Positions 22,168 through 32,939 of a stretch of 64,000 nt of DNA are shown one piece after another. Positions within the stretch are counted from its first letter, which is position 1; each line of letters begins with the position of its first letter. A program made the position numbers and the translations under genes. The stretch lies in NCBI GenBank assembly GCA_018907035.1, contig JACCIC010000200.1, forward strand, positions 62,001-126,000, written 5' to 3'. The DNA is from Sycobia sp. Sy_11. Lineage: Eukaryota > Arthropoda > Insecta > Hymenoptera > Epichrysomallidae. The notes under the pieces are model-generated. The model worked only from the letters and a program-made list of their open reading frames with translations, searched no databases and was not told the DNA's origin.

Positions 22168-23455
22168 TTAGGAGTGTGAATAAGTCTTTCCCGTTTTTTG
22201 TAAGAGATGGCGCCACCAATACTGTGCGAGTATTCAATAGTTACATATGTCATAATCAAAGCTTATTCATATGTCAACAATTCCATACTAACACATTAGT
22301 TAAAATTTTTTCGCATCATAAATTTTTGATATCGTGAAAATGTCGAAATTTGAGCCGAGTCGACGTCATTTGCGGGAAGTTTCACTTTATTGGTTCAATT
22401 TGAAGAAATCTGTTGTCGAGACGCATCGATTGCTTCAGGAGGCTTATGGAGAAGGTTGTGTCGATGATTCAAGTGTTCGCGGATGGTTTCGACGCTTCAA
22501 AAGCGGTGATTTCGACGTGGAAGACAAGGAGCGTTCCGGGCGGCCGCAAATCTTTGAAGATCGAGAATTGGCGACTTTGCTTGATGAAGATTCTTGTCAA
22601 ACGCAAGAAGAACTTGCTGAAGCATTGGGAGTTGACCGAACAACCATTTCCAAGCGTTTGAAAGCCATGGGAATGATCCAAAAGCAAGGAAATTGGGTGC
22701 CGTACGAACTGAAGCTGAGAGACGCCGAACGGCGCTTTTTCACTTGCGAACAGCTGCTTCAGCGACATAAAAGAAAGGGTTTTCTGCATCGTATCGTGAC
22801 TGGCGATGAAAAGTGGATACGTTACGATAATCCGAAGCGAAGAAAATCATGGGGACTACCCGGCCATGCATCATCATCGACGGCCAAGCCAAATATTCAT
22901 GGCGCCAAGCTCATGCTCTGTATATGGTGGGACCAGCTAGGTGTGGTTTACTATAAGCTTCTGAAACCGAATGAAAGGATCACAGGCGAGGTCTATCGAC
23001 GACAATTGATGCGTTTGAGCCGCGCACTGCGAGAAAAACGGCCACAATACTCCGACAGGCACGACAAAGTTATTTTGCAACATGACAATGCTCGCCCACA
23101 TGTTGCACCTTCGGTGAAAACATACTTAGAAACGCTCAAATGGGAAGTCCTACCCCACCCGCCGTATAGTCCAGACGTTGCTCCGTCTGATTACCATCTC
23201 TTCAGATCGATGACGCATGGCCTGGCTGACCAGCACTTCCATTCCTACGAGGAAGCCAAAAAATGGGTGGATGACTGGATAGAGGCCAAACCGGTCGAAT
23301 TTTTTCGCAACGGGATTCGTATGTTGCCAGAAAGATGGGAAAAAGTTGTAGCTAGCGATGGCCAATACTTTCAATAATTCATTTGTAACCATTTTTTCAC
23401 AATAAAGGCTCAAAATTTGAAAAAAAAAACGGGAAAGACTTATTCACATACCTGA
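22168..23455 (+). mobile_element. Complete mariner transposon
   Basis: 1288 bp, flanked by TA on both sides (22166-22167 and 23456-23457). The inverted termini read TTAGGAGTGTGAATAAGTCT on the left and, as complement, TCAGGTATGTGAATAAGTCT on the right, extending through TTCCCGTTTTTT. A single intact transposase frame lies inside. It is the only mobile element in the window with both ends and its coding sequence preserved, so it is probably a recent insertion. Confidence 0.93.
22340..23377 (+). CDS. Mariner transposase, intact
   Basis: 345 codons from the ATG at 22340 (an upstream in-frame GTG at 22334 is not needed). Residues 1-110 form the paired helix-turn-helix domain: SSVRGWFRRFKSGDFDVED, then QEELAEALGVDRTTISKRL. 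WVPYEL (119-124) is the WVPHEL linker motif. The catalytic DDE/D triad is D156 in TGDEKW, D249 in LQHDNARPH and D284 in YSPDVAPSDYHLF, with 34 residues between the last two (DD34D). The C-terminus LPERWEKVVASDGQYFQ is typical. Length equals the family norm. It cuts and pastes the element at TA sites. AATAAA lies at 23400, 23 bp after the stop. No frameshift or missing key residue is seen, so it may be active. Confidence 0.95.
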   Translation: MSKFEPSRRHLREVSLYWFNLKKSVVETHRLLQEAYGEGCVDDSSVRGWFRRFKSGDFDVEDKERSGRPQIFEDRELATLLDEDSCQTQEELAEALGVDRTTISKRLKAMGMIQKQGNWVPYELKLRDAERRFFTCEQLLQRHKRKGFLHRIVTGDEKWIRYDNPKRRKSWGLPGHASSSTAKPNIHGAKLMLCIWWDQLGVVYYKLLKPNERITGEVYRRQLMRLSRALREKRPQYSDRHDKVILQHDNARPHVAPSVKTYLETLKWEVLPHPPYSPDVAPSDYHLFRSMTHGLADQHFHSYEEAKKWVDDWIEAKPVEFFRNGIRMLPERWEKVVASDGQYFQ

Positions 23456-23457
23456 TA

Positions 23458-24892
23458 TTTGTGCGGCTTTTCTAGCAATACTCATATATACATTAATTTA
23501 TATAATGTTTATATATATTAATTTGATGTAATTATAAATGTAACTTAAATTAATTATGTAAATTCTTTTTAAGTTAAACTAAAATCAATCAATAATTATT
23601 TTTATAGCAACATAATATGAAAATATAATTAATATAAATAGATTTATATTCGCCATTATAATATTATAATAAATTTTCACCATAATAAGCGTAATTTACA
23701 TTAAATTAACATTTAATGTAAATTAGATATAATTAATATTTCACGTAAATAAAATAAATTTTTCACACATAGTCGCTACATGACAAATATATGCGAAGTC
23801 CACGATCTCTGTATGTACACAGATACCACCGCGACTCTACGCTATACATACGGGTATACACGCGACTAATGCAAATTTTTCTCTGCTCTCAATTTAATTG
23901 ATCAAAATTTATCAGTTGATCAAAATTTATTGTTCCCCTAATGCTTTCCACTTTCTGATTTTCGTTTTAATATTTTTGTATGTTTGATATTTTTGTAATT
24001 TGGTATTTTTCGGAAAATATAAAAACTAAAAATGTTTTTTTTTAATTTCAAATTATTTTTTTTTGAAAAATCGAAAATTAGAAAGTGAAAATCTCTTGAC
24101 AGTGAAAATTTTTTTTTGAAACTGAAAAAACAAAATTCTTTCAAAATTACGAGGGGACTAAAAATAAACTATTTTTTTTTTTTACTTTTGTGGTGAGCAT
24201 AAAGTTATTGTTTTTTTTTGTACATATTCCTTTTTTTGCTTCAGTCGTCTATAATTTTTGCGCTTTCGCCCTCGCAATCCACTGTCTCTCCACATTGTCG
24301 GCTTTTAGCTATTTGCCAAACATAAATGTTTTGTTCTTTATTTTCTTTTTTTTTTTGCTCAATGAAAACAGCGAATACTAAACAGTTTAACAATCAATGA
24401 ATAAATTAATAAATAAAATCTATATATTTTACAAATTAGTATACTAAATTGTTTTGTAAATAATTGTAAATAGTATTTTAAATATAATATTTGTATCATA
24501 AATAATTATAAATGTTCTATTAAATATTTATTATATAGAAGTATTATATAGAATATACAGATACAATTAAAAGTAACAATTGAGAGATGATTAAATAATT
24601 GATTCATTGGATTATTTTAATTATTTAACTCATTGAATAGTCTAATATTTGTTAATTAATTAATTAATTAATTAATTAATTAATTAATAAATTCTCTCAA
24701 ATTTGTTTTTTTTTAAATGGTTAATGGTTTGTTAAACTGATTTCTATTATTTTTGCTGTTTTCCAATTGCTGGAGTACGAACGCGAAATTTGTTATCCAT
24801 CTAGTGGATTAATTAATTTTACATTTTATTTTTAAGCAATTGTAATTAATTGATTTCAAATTTTTCGCCTTTTTTTATTTATAAATAAAGAG
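23458..24892. other. AT-rich DNA, no gene seen
   Basis: Long A- and T-runs, no recognised motif. Includes a (TTAA)n tract at 24652-24689. The 5' truncation point of the following Gypsy copy is near 24893. Confidence 0.6.
24652..24689. repeat. (TTAA)n microsatellite
   Basis: About nine AATT/TTAA units in a row. Confidence 0.95.
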
Positions 24893-24946
24893 TTGTGTTT
24901 GTTCGTTTGTCTCCCTCCAGTTTTCAGTCAATTAAATAAATAAAGG

Positions 24947-26773
24947 ATGGCAAACCCGCCAAACGATTTTAATGACTGGCTTCAAAGCCTATGCGAGAAG
25001 GAGACGAACATCATTACAACGGAACTATAATTAAAAAATGATAGATCCTCATTTCAAAGGGCTGTCAGGCTATATCGCAGACTAGCAGAAAATTTTAGCC
25101 TGGGAGACTTTGTGGAATGCGAGAGTGAGGACGATGCCGTAAAAACATACGCGCGCAGAGATAAAAATCTGCTAAAAATTATTGTTACCTGGACAATGCG
25201 CGACGCAACGAAGACATATATTTTAAATAAAATGGAGGCGACATACGCCGATCAAGCTGATGAGTCAGTTAACACGCAGCAGGCTCGGGAAGTTAATCCG
25301 AGCACAGGCCAAAGACGTAGCACAACAGCTGCCGATTAGCAAATGCAAAATATGATCGATTTCAATTTGGTAGAGATCAACAGGCACGAATCGCTCGCAT
25401 GGAGCACAGCCACTGAACCGCCGATTCAGGCACCCATCACCAGCGTAACTATGTCTCCTGATTCGTGTGTCATGAATGGCATTACATGTCAGGCGCAAGT
25501 CGCATCCCATGCGTCGGAAGCAGCAATCGAGCCTCAGTCTGCTGACCCCGAAAACAATGTAGCAATTAGTCATGGATTAAACAACCTACAGATTATACTA
25601 CAAACTTGGATGCGACAACAGAACAGCACTGTTCAAGATCTACAGCAGAGGCAAAATGAAATGTATGCTACGTTGGCTAGCATTCAACAACAGCTGCAGA
25701 AAACGCCGCCACGCGATCGTGTCACATTCGAAGACACGTATGACCTCCAATACCTGGAAAATGACAAAGACTCTAGCAGCAATAGAGAAGCAAAGGAAGA
25801 ATTTCTGCAGAGGATCGCGGAATGTCGCAGATTGACGCCGCTCACGGACGAGGATATGCTCAATGCAATGACGGAGCTCCTCGACGGTGTCGCTTTACAC
25901 TGGTATCACCTACCCCGAAGAGACTGGACCACGTGGCAAGAATTCTGCCACGCCGCCCGGAGCTTCTATGGCTTCGATCGACGCTTCCAAGCTGAGCTGA
26001 TTAGCGAAGCTCAGCGACGTACACAGCCCAAATGCGAGCCAACACGTGACTACGTGTTCTGTTTGTTGACGATCCTAAACCGGTTCGAAGAACCATGGTC
26101 GGACGACAAACAGCTCGCTCTTATCTACCGTGATCTACTCCCGGAGATACAGAAGTTAGTTCCGCGGGAGAAGATTACGAGCGTAAATCGGCTAATCGAG
26201 CTCGCTGGAGAGGCCGAATGTGTCCTCGACGCGGAGTACAACTACAAGCCACCCCCGTCACCCGAGGACTGCATAATTCCCGAAGTGGCTTTCCATGCGG
26301 CAGACACATCTCGGATGCGCCCGAAGCCAAAGATCGCGGCCGTTGACGTGAAGCCGCCCGATTTCAAAGCTTTAATGCGAGAAGTTTTGCAAGAGGCGGG
26401 CTTTAGAGCCATCTCACCTGATTTAGAGACGCCAGGTGTCGCAGCTCTTATGACGAAGAGGAGCAGTCGCGACTCACGCCCGCGGTCGCCGCGTATACGG
26501 AAGACCGGAGCGTCGACCTCACCTAAGTCGAAGACAAAGCCATTCTTCAGGGGAAAGCTCGTGCGCAAGCCCCTCAGCGACAAGAACAAAGGTCGGACAG
26601 CAGGTCCTAATCCGTGGTTCTTATGCTGGGGTTGTAGTTGGCTAGGCCATACCCTACGCAGTTGTTCCGACTGTTCGGGAAATGCAAAAAAGGGCGAGTA
26701 TTTGAGGTCCAACTCGCCCCTACACTCCGTGAGACCTCTGAAATCAGCAGACAACTGCGAGGACACAGGGTAA
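24947..26773 (+). pseudogene. Family 2 gag, copy A
   Basis: One frame runs from ATG 24947 (MANPPNDFNDWLQSLCEKE) to 26773 with only two stops, at 25028 and 25337. The last 476 codons are open. LLDGVALHWYHLPRRDWTTW and FYGFDRRFQAELISEAQRR form the Retrotrans_gag capsid core, and CWGCSWLGHTLRSC near the end is a CX2CX4HX4C zinc knuckle. A basic Ser/Arg/Lys stretch precedes the knuckle. A 210-bp in-frame loss near 25790 removes the segment before KEEFLQRIAECRRL. Gag would package the RNA. Confidence 0.85.
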
Positions 26774-26879
26774 AGATGATTGCCCCCTCCTGTCTGTAAA
26801 GGAGGAGCATCACGACCGTGACTCCGCTGACTCAGCCACAACTGTCGACCCCGATCGGTATTCACGATGGTGGGTACAG

Positions 26880-27626
26880 GTGGGCATAAGCGAGTTTCGC
26901 ATCCATGCACTGCTCGATGTAGGGGCTGCTCGTACAGCTCTCGGAGCAATCAGCTTGCAGATTGCATCTGCCCTCGGTCGTCTAGTTCGACCCTTTCTTG
27001 GATCTGGCGCTCGACTCGCCACGGGAAAAATTGAGCCGATAATAGGCCAGGTGGCCCTTCCGTTCACCATTGCAGAGGTTGAGATGGAGCTAGACGTCAT
27101 CATAATTCCAGTCTTGGAAAACGACTGTCTGCTCGGTGCAGACTTCTACCGTGCTTTCAATGTGGTCATTCACCCGCGCGACAACACCATGTCGATCGAG
27201 GGTGCTGCGGATTTTGTTCCGCTACAACTCTGTACCGTCTCAGTTATCTCGGCGTATTCGCTTGCCTCTATAGGCTTGGCTGATATTGGCGATAGTCAAC
27301 GTCGAGCTCTCGAGCAACTCCTCGACCGGATGCTGCCTCTGTTTGATCAGCCTCTGGGCTGCAGGCATCTCACCGACCACGTGATCGATGTCAGCGATGC
27401 TAAGCCGATTAGGCAGCGTTACTATCCGGTCTCTCAGAAGATAGAGCTGGAGATGCTTGATCAAGGCATAATTCGCAGATCAACCAGCGAGTGGTCTAGC
27501 CCCGTCGTGATCGTTCGGAAGAGCGATGGGCGCTACCGATTCTACGTGGACTATCGCAAATTGAATTCCATGTCCAAGGTCAGCGCGTATCCGCTCCATT
27601 ACATGGACGTAATTTTCGGAAATTGA
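26880..27626 (+). pseudogene. Family 2 protease and start of RT, copy A
   Basis: 248 open codons. HALLDVGAARTALG is the retropepsin active-site block with DVG in place of DTG/DSG, and ENDCLLGADFYRAF is the second conserved block. The protease end is followed by RYYPVSQKIELEMLDQGII, where about ten residues of the family are missing (a small in-frame deletion), and by SSPVVIVRKSDGRYRFYVDY, RT motif 1-2 with its Asp. The frame is lost at 27620 and RT continues one frame over. Confidence 0.85.
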
Positions 27627-28790
27627 GAAATGCGCGATACATTTCCACACTGGACCTAAGCAACGCCTACCAGCAGGCCCCTCTTCGTGAAGAATCGCGA
27701 TACCTCTCTGCCTTCACGGGCCCAGGCATGGGGTTATTTGAATGGACACGTATGCCATATGTTGTCACCGGTGGCCCTGCAACCTTTCAGCAGTTAAGCG
27801 ACAAGCTGATCGGCCCTGAAATGGAGCCGGTGGCCTTCGCCTACCTCGATGATGTGATCATCGCTACGGAGAGCTTTGACGAGCACCTCAGGTAGCTCGA
27901 ACATATTCTGCGACGGATTTCCGATACCGGCTTGACCATTAATTGGCAGAAGAGTAAATTCGGATTCGCAGAGGGACGTTTCCTCGGCGTCCTCGTGTAT
28001 CGTGATGGTTTTCGACCCGATCCCGATAAGATTGCACCAATCTTGACTTACGCCGCACCAAAGAACCTGAAGCAGCTCCGTAGATTTCTAGGCCTTGCGT
28101 CCTGGTATCGCAAGTTCTTAGAGAACTTTGCAACGCTTGCTGAGCCTCTGACCCGATTAACCAAGAAGAACATGAAGTATCATTGGGGAGAAGAGCAGCA
28201 GCAAGCCTTCAAACAGATCCGATCGCTCGTCACATCCGCACCAGTCCTTTCGCGACCGTCGTTCGGAGAAACGTTCGTCATCCAGATTGACGCCAGCGAC
28301 TCGGGACTAGGCGCCGTGCTCACGCAATCAGTTGATGGCGTGGGGCGCGTGCTCTCCTACGCTAGTCGCACGATGACTGCAGCTGAGCGTAATTACTCGG
28401 TCACCGAACGTGAGTGCCTCGCCGTACTATGGGCTGTACGTAAATTTCGCCCGTACGTCGAAGGCTATCACTTCCAGGTATTAACCGATCGCAGCAGCCT
28501 CCGATGGCTGCATTCATTGCGAAACCCCACGGGCCGACTCGCCCGTTGGGCGTTGGAATTACAATGATATGACTACGAAGTCATCCACCGGAAAGTTACC
28601 ATGAATTACGTACCAGTCGCCCTCTCTCGTTTGTACGAAGACGAGCCGACCTGTGAAGTTGCCTCTCTCGGCGTCACCGATATGCAAGATCCCTGGTATT
28701 TGCGCCTTCGTAAGAAAGTGGTGAGCGATCCGACCGACCACCCATGGTGGAAAGTCGTTGGGAAAAGACTATACTACTACCGTCCCGATC
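27623..28790 (+). pseudogene. Family 2 RT palm, connection and RNase H, copy A
   Basis: 27623-27895: ISTLDLSNAYQQAPL (catalytic Asp), MPYVVTGGPATFQQL and FAYLDDVIIATESF with the YLDD aspartate pair. After a stop at 27896 the same frame goes on at 27932-28567: RRFLGLASWYRKFLENFATL (connection), IDASDSGLGAVL (RNase H first Asp), TERECLAVLWAVRKFRPY (Glu) and VLTDRSSLRWL (Asp). After another stop, VPVALSRLYEDEP ends RNase H. All catalytic residues remain, so decay is by stops rather than substitutions. Confidence 0.9.
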
Positions 28791-29925
28791 CTGGTTGAAG
28801 AACTAGTTGATGACCAGGATGCGTGGAAGTTGGTCGTGCCTAACGAAGATCGCCGTACCGTTCTTCATGAATGTCATGAGGAGCCCACAGCTGGTCATTT
28901 CGGACGTCATAAGACGTATATATGTATGAACTTGTTGCACGACGATACTATTGGCCCTCATTGCACAAACATGTGACACAATTTGTCCATGACTGCACCG
29001 TGTGCTAACAATGTAAGGTACAGCAGGCGGCACCAGCTGGCCTGATGAGCCATCGAATGGTCACCCGCCCTTGGGCAGTAGTAGCTCTAGACGTGATGGG
29101 TCCGTTTTCACGATCTACTTGCTCGTCTTCATGGATCTCTTCACTCGCTGGGTAGAGTGCATCCCTATCCGAAAGGCGAGTGCGCAAACAATTCGCCGCG
29201 AGTTGAAAGATCGCGTATTCTTACGCTTTGGTACGCCCGAAGTATTCCTATCGGACAATGGCATCGTATTTCGTAATAAGATCATCGAGAAATTCCTTGT
29301 GGAGCGTGAGGTGGAGCATTTAACGATACCCCCTTATCACGCTCAAGCCAATTTGGTAGAGAGGGTCAATAGGACTCTGAAGACCGCGATAATCGCCTTC
29401 ATCGAGGAGTCTCATAGTACTTGGGATGCGCATATCGCCCAGCTGATGTTCGCGTACAATACATCCGTACAAGATTCCATTGGCGTAAGTCCGGCCTTCA
29501 TTAACACGGGTCGTCACCCCTCAGCCCCTGACATACATCGTCGCCAGGAGGGCAGCGCGCGCAGGTTACGCAAGAATAGTCTGCTCTACAACATTGGAAA
29601 GAGCGCATGAAGAAGTTATCTGATCTCTATCTAAAGGCAGCGGAAAACTCGCAGAAAGCACAGGCAAAGCAAGCTCGCTATTATAATGCGAGACTTTGCA
29701 ATGTTCATTACGTGATCGGCGATCGTGTATGGCGGCGTAATCGCATCCTCTCGTCAGGCATACAAGGCGTCAGCGCCAAGCTTACCCCGAAATTCGACGG
29801 GCCCTTTACCATCATGGAGGGACTCGGCACGAATGTTTATTGACTGATCGACTCTACGAGAAGAGATGCTGGTAAGCACCATGTCGCCGACCTGAAGCCC
29901 TACAATCAAGACCACGACCCCGCGT
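28758..29925 (+). pseudogene. Family 2 integrase, copy A
   Basis: 28758-28976 holds the zinc-binding domain: LHECHEEPTAGHFGRHKTY is the HH half, and the CC half (near 28985-29015) is out of frame. 29071-29610 is the core: YLLVFMDLFTRWVECIPI with the first Asp, FLSDNGIVFRNK with the second and NLVERVNRTLKTAI with the Glu, so the triad is present. 29607-29843 carries the GPY/F module (GDRVWRRNRI, KLTPKFDGPFTIME). The end, HHVADLKPYNQDHDP, is readable after a stop at 29843. It joins the cDNA to host DNA. Confidence 0.88.
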
Positions 29926-29938
29926 TGTAACGCCACGG

Positions 29939-30255
29939 GTGAGCGTACGGCGCCCCGACGACGCGCCCCATTGTAACCCCGGTACGAGCGTGCTAAGCGA
30001 TACCCTCGCGGGCAATGCCACGCGATCTAACGCCGATGACGCGCTGCGTAGATTAGGGAGACCGCGTAGGACGCGAATTATAACCCGTCGAAGGGCTCAA
30101 GCACGAGCCCCTGCGAAGCCCCATAACAGCGAAACCGCCTGCCATAGTGGCGTGCTCCTGGTAAGGCGAAAAGCAGGTCACCCCAGGAAGAGCCAGTGCT
30201 CAACACTACAGCGGGACCAATCCCCCCGCCGCACTTGAGCCCAAGCCAGGACCCG
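29939..30255 (+). pseudogene. Basic Pol tail with AT-hook-like motifs, copy A
   Basis: About 100 open codons, reached by one indel after the GPY/F module. It is strongly basic. LGRPRRTRIITRRRAQARA (about 30053-30110) and KAGHPRKSQ (about 30171-30198) resemble AT-hooks, in which a GRP core flanked by Arg/Lys binds the minor groove of AT-rich DNA. Copy B keeps the same tail with the second motif intact (AGRPRKSR) and the first altered (LGKPRRTR), so both were probably GRP originally. It lies C-terminal to integrase, where chromatin-targeting modules sit in other Gypsy elements. Function is inferred. Confidence 0.6.
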
Positions 30256-30421
30256 TCAACAGGCCATCTAGGTGCATAATGCACCTGCGGCTTTATTTTC
30301 CATCCTCTCCTTATTAAAACATCCCCCAGTTATGTATTGTGTAGTAATCGCTCTTCTGACAGATGGTCAACATTAGAGACAGATGTTGGATCGAGCTGCC
30401 ACGCTCCGGCTACCAGCGTCT

Positions 30422-30540
30422 GGAGAGGGGCGTGTGACGGGGAACGCAAGCGCCGCGTACGCTTGATTTCCCACGTTCCTATGCTCTCTCTCCCATCGTA
30501 GCCCTTGTAGATATGTAAATATGTTTATATGTAAATATCA
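30422..30540 (+). repeat. Polypurine tract and 3' LTR2 fragment, copy A
   Basis: GGAGAGGGGCG precedes TGTGACGGGGAACGCAAGCG at 30433. The LTR is lost after about 108 bp, where the family 3 LTR begins at 30550. Confidence 0.85.
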
Positions 30541-30549
30541 ATGTATACT

Positions 30550-31213
30550 TGTTACAGCTTCTTTCAATAGGGGTAAGCTAACTTACGTTTCGCGGGATAT
30601 GTGGGGATTAACAAAAAAATGCTAATTTAGTTCTGCCGACACTATGCTTGTATAGTGTCTCGACGTCGAGGGCCCCACGTTCTTCGGCGCTATTTGTAAT
30701 CTATTTTACCTTATTGATCGACAATAATCACAATGCTTTTATTAACGCGACTAACGCCTACAAAATTCACAACGTTATTCACAATGGTCACTCACCGTTA
30801 GTGGGTTCCGCGACATCGCTATATGTACACAAGGTATGAGAACATATATGCATACGCGGGGGATGGGGAAAGGGAAATTCGGAGTGATCACGCGATGATA
30901 CCAAGCATGAACGCACTATGCGATGGCAACGACGGAGGCGGGTGCGATAATATTTAACATCATTATATTAACGCTACTTGCCCCAAGCTGACGAAAATGC
31001 TGTCGCCGGCTTTCTCTCGCTGCTCGATGGCACGGCTTGCGCGGCGTCTTCTTGCTAGCGCATGCTGCACACGCGTCCGCTGGTGGTCAAGTGATGGCTC
31101 TCTCGGGATACACGAAGATGGTTGTAGCGGAGAGTGCTGAATGCTCTGGGCATGATAATTAGCTGCTGGACGGCCTCACTCGGGACGGGGCTAAAGGCTT
31201 GGGAGAGTGACTA
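30550..31213 (-). repeat. Family 3 LTR (3' copy)
   Basis: Matches 35452-36131 almost throughout: GGGGTAAGCTAACTTACG, AGGGCCCCACGTTCTTCGGC, TCACTCACCGTTAGTGGG and TTAACGCTACTTGCCCCAAG occur in both, in the same order. The 5' edge in plus orientation is TGTTACAGCTTCTTTC. Confidence 0.88.
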
Positions 31214-32030
31214 CGGTACTATTGTAAATCACAACTACTCTGTGCGACAGCTGGATAGCGAAGAAGGAATTCTCACTCGGCCACTCTTGTTTTCATTGTC
31301 CACTTGTGGTAAGTGATCTCTTGATCAATTAGATCTCGAATGACTAACAACAAAAAGTAAAATTTTTCGTATTTTAAACAAGCACCCGCTAGCAGTGTAT
31401 TTTTTTCTAATCCTATAATATTCTATTAATCCTATCTATTTACATTAACCTATCGTTTGCTTAAATTTACGTTTCTCTTTTTGGATTGGTCTTCTTCTGT
31501 CATTTGTCTTGTCAATGGGTCTTCTACAATATGTTTATTTTGTCGCGTGTGCGATGCGCGTCTGGCATCATCTTCTACGGGTTGTCTTGATGGGTGTTGC
31601 TGAAATGGTGTTGACCATTATTGGTGGGTTAATAAATTTCAATTGGTCCTGAGGCAGCGTTGCTGGGCTGGGGAAGTAGCTTTATGGATGAGCCATTGTC
31701 TGCTCGTTTTCAATAGTTTGCACCCACTGATACTCGCCCGCCGACGCTGTGCCATTCGCAATGTTTTCATGATAGTGATAATGGTGTTAGTTATTGAATG
31801 GGTATGGATATGTTTGTGTGAGTGAGCATTCTTTATCCCTATGATCCCGTGTAGTAATTTCGGTACATCGCTATATGTATACTAACTCAATTTCGCCGAA
31901 TGTTTATTATTCTCACGTGCACTTTGCTAGGGGACTATAACGTTGCTATATTGTCGACGGCTGCTATGGTATTGATAGTGTCTTACCTGTTCTTTTTCGA
32001 AGTTACGAAATGGCGGGTGATTTGTCGTAA
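31214..32030 (-). other. Family 3 internal 3' region, no clear gene
   Basis: Between the 3' LTR and the inserted mariner. Read antisense there are short coding-like runs (for example WVQTIENEQTMAHP near 31710) but no recognisable domain. It may be the end of pol or gag. Confidence 0.4.
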
Positions 32031-32032
32031 TG

Positions 32033-32778
32033 AACGAGGGTGGATTGATAAGTTTTCGGCCTGACCAAGAGATGGCGCCACTAGGCCTACCTTGAGGTGG
32101 CGTTCTATAGTACCATCCTTAGATAGCTTGTAGCTATTTGTAGCTATACTTTCAGTCCGATCGCCATGTTAGTTTAGGTTTGAGAGCCCGCTGAACAAGA
32201 CGCCTCTGTGCTTTTCGTAAAAATGGAAAAGCTGGAAAATTGTGCTGTCATCAAATACTTATATTTGAAGGGGTTAACGCCGAAGGAAATTAAAGAAGAT
32301 ATGGACTCAACACTGGGGACATCCTCCCCATCATATTCAACCGTGAACTTGTGGGTTTCCGAGTTTAAAAAGGGTCGTATGAGCCCCTCTGATGAGCCTC
32401 GTATAGGACGACCAATTGAGGTCACAACTGCAGATATGATCGAAAAAATCCATCAAATAGTGCTGAAAGACCGCAGATAAAAAGTCTATGAGATAGCTGA
32501 GACCTGTAAGATGTCATGAATGTGTACAAAATATTTTGCACCAACATTTGTTATGGAAAACCTCTGTGCAAGATGGGTGCCGCGTTTGCTAGTCGACCAA
32601 AAATTGATTCGAAAGAACATTTCTACCACCAATTTGGCGTTGTATAAACGTAATCCAAACGAATTTTTGTGTCGATTCGTAACTGTTGACGAAACTTGGG
32701 TCTACCACTGCACTGCTGAAACCAAACAGTCTAAACAGTCTAAACAGTCGATTGTACCAGGAGAACCATCTCCAAATT
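32033..32778 (+). pseudogene. Mariner transposon, 3'-truncated
   Basis: The 5' end ACGAGGGTGGATTGATAAGT and 190 bp of leader match the copy at 63771-63936. The frame starts at ATG 32223 ([20 protein letters not shown]), with the helix-turn-helix and [20 protein letters not shown]. After a stop at 32478 and a gap, the linker WVPRLL and FVTVDETWVYH (first catalytic Asp) follow. It ends at 32778, before the second and third Asp, exactly where a MITE terminus starts. A 9-bp unit CAGTCTAAA repeats at about 32728-32748. A dead copy of a subfamily distinct from the intact mariner at 22 kb. Confidence 0.88.
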
Positions 32779-32880
32779 GTCTTTATAATATCATATATTA
32801 GCTAAAATATATAACAGTCAGTTAAAAGTGTGAGTTAAAATTTAACAACCTACCTGACCATGTAGGTTTTCTGTACCAAT
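32779..32880 (+). mobile_element. Foldback MITE end
   Basis: TTGTCTTTATAATATCATAT and TAGCTAAAATATATAACAGTC match the terminus of the MITEs at 10582 and 61735 (antisense). The right-hand part is not recognisable. Confidence 0.6.
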
Positions 32881-32939
32881 TTAATTTTACTTTGTTATTA
32901 CTAATTCTAATAACATTGTCGTTCAAAAAAATAAACCTA

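Larger units (their letters stand above)
24893..30540 (+). mobile_element. Ty3/Gypsy element, family 2 copy A
   Basis: A 5'-truncated Gypsy element. Homology to copy B begins near 24893, just before gag, and no 5' LTR is present. Order: gag (24947-26773), protease, RT, RNase H, integrase (26880-29925), basic Pol tail (to about 30255), then a polypurine-like GGAGAGGGGCG and the first 108 bp of the LTR2-type 3' LTR, cut off by the family 3 element at 30550. Compared with copy B it lacks about 210 bp of gag near 25790. Pol is broken by about six stops and shifts. Confidence 0.9.
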
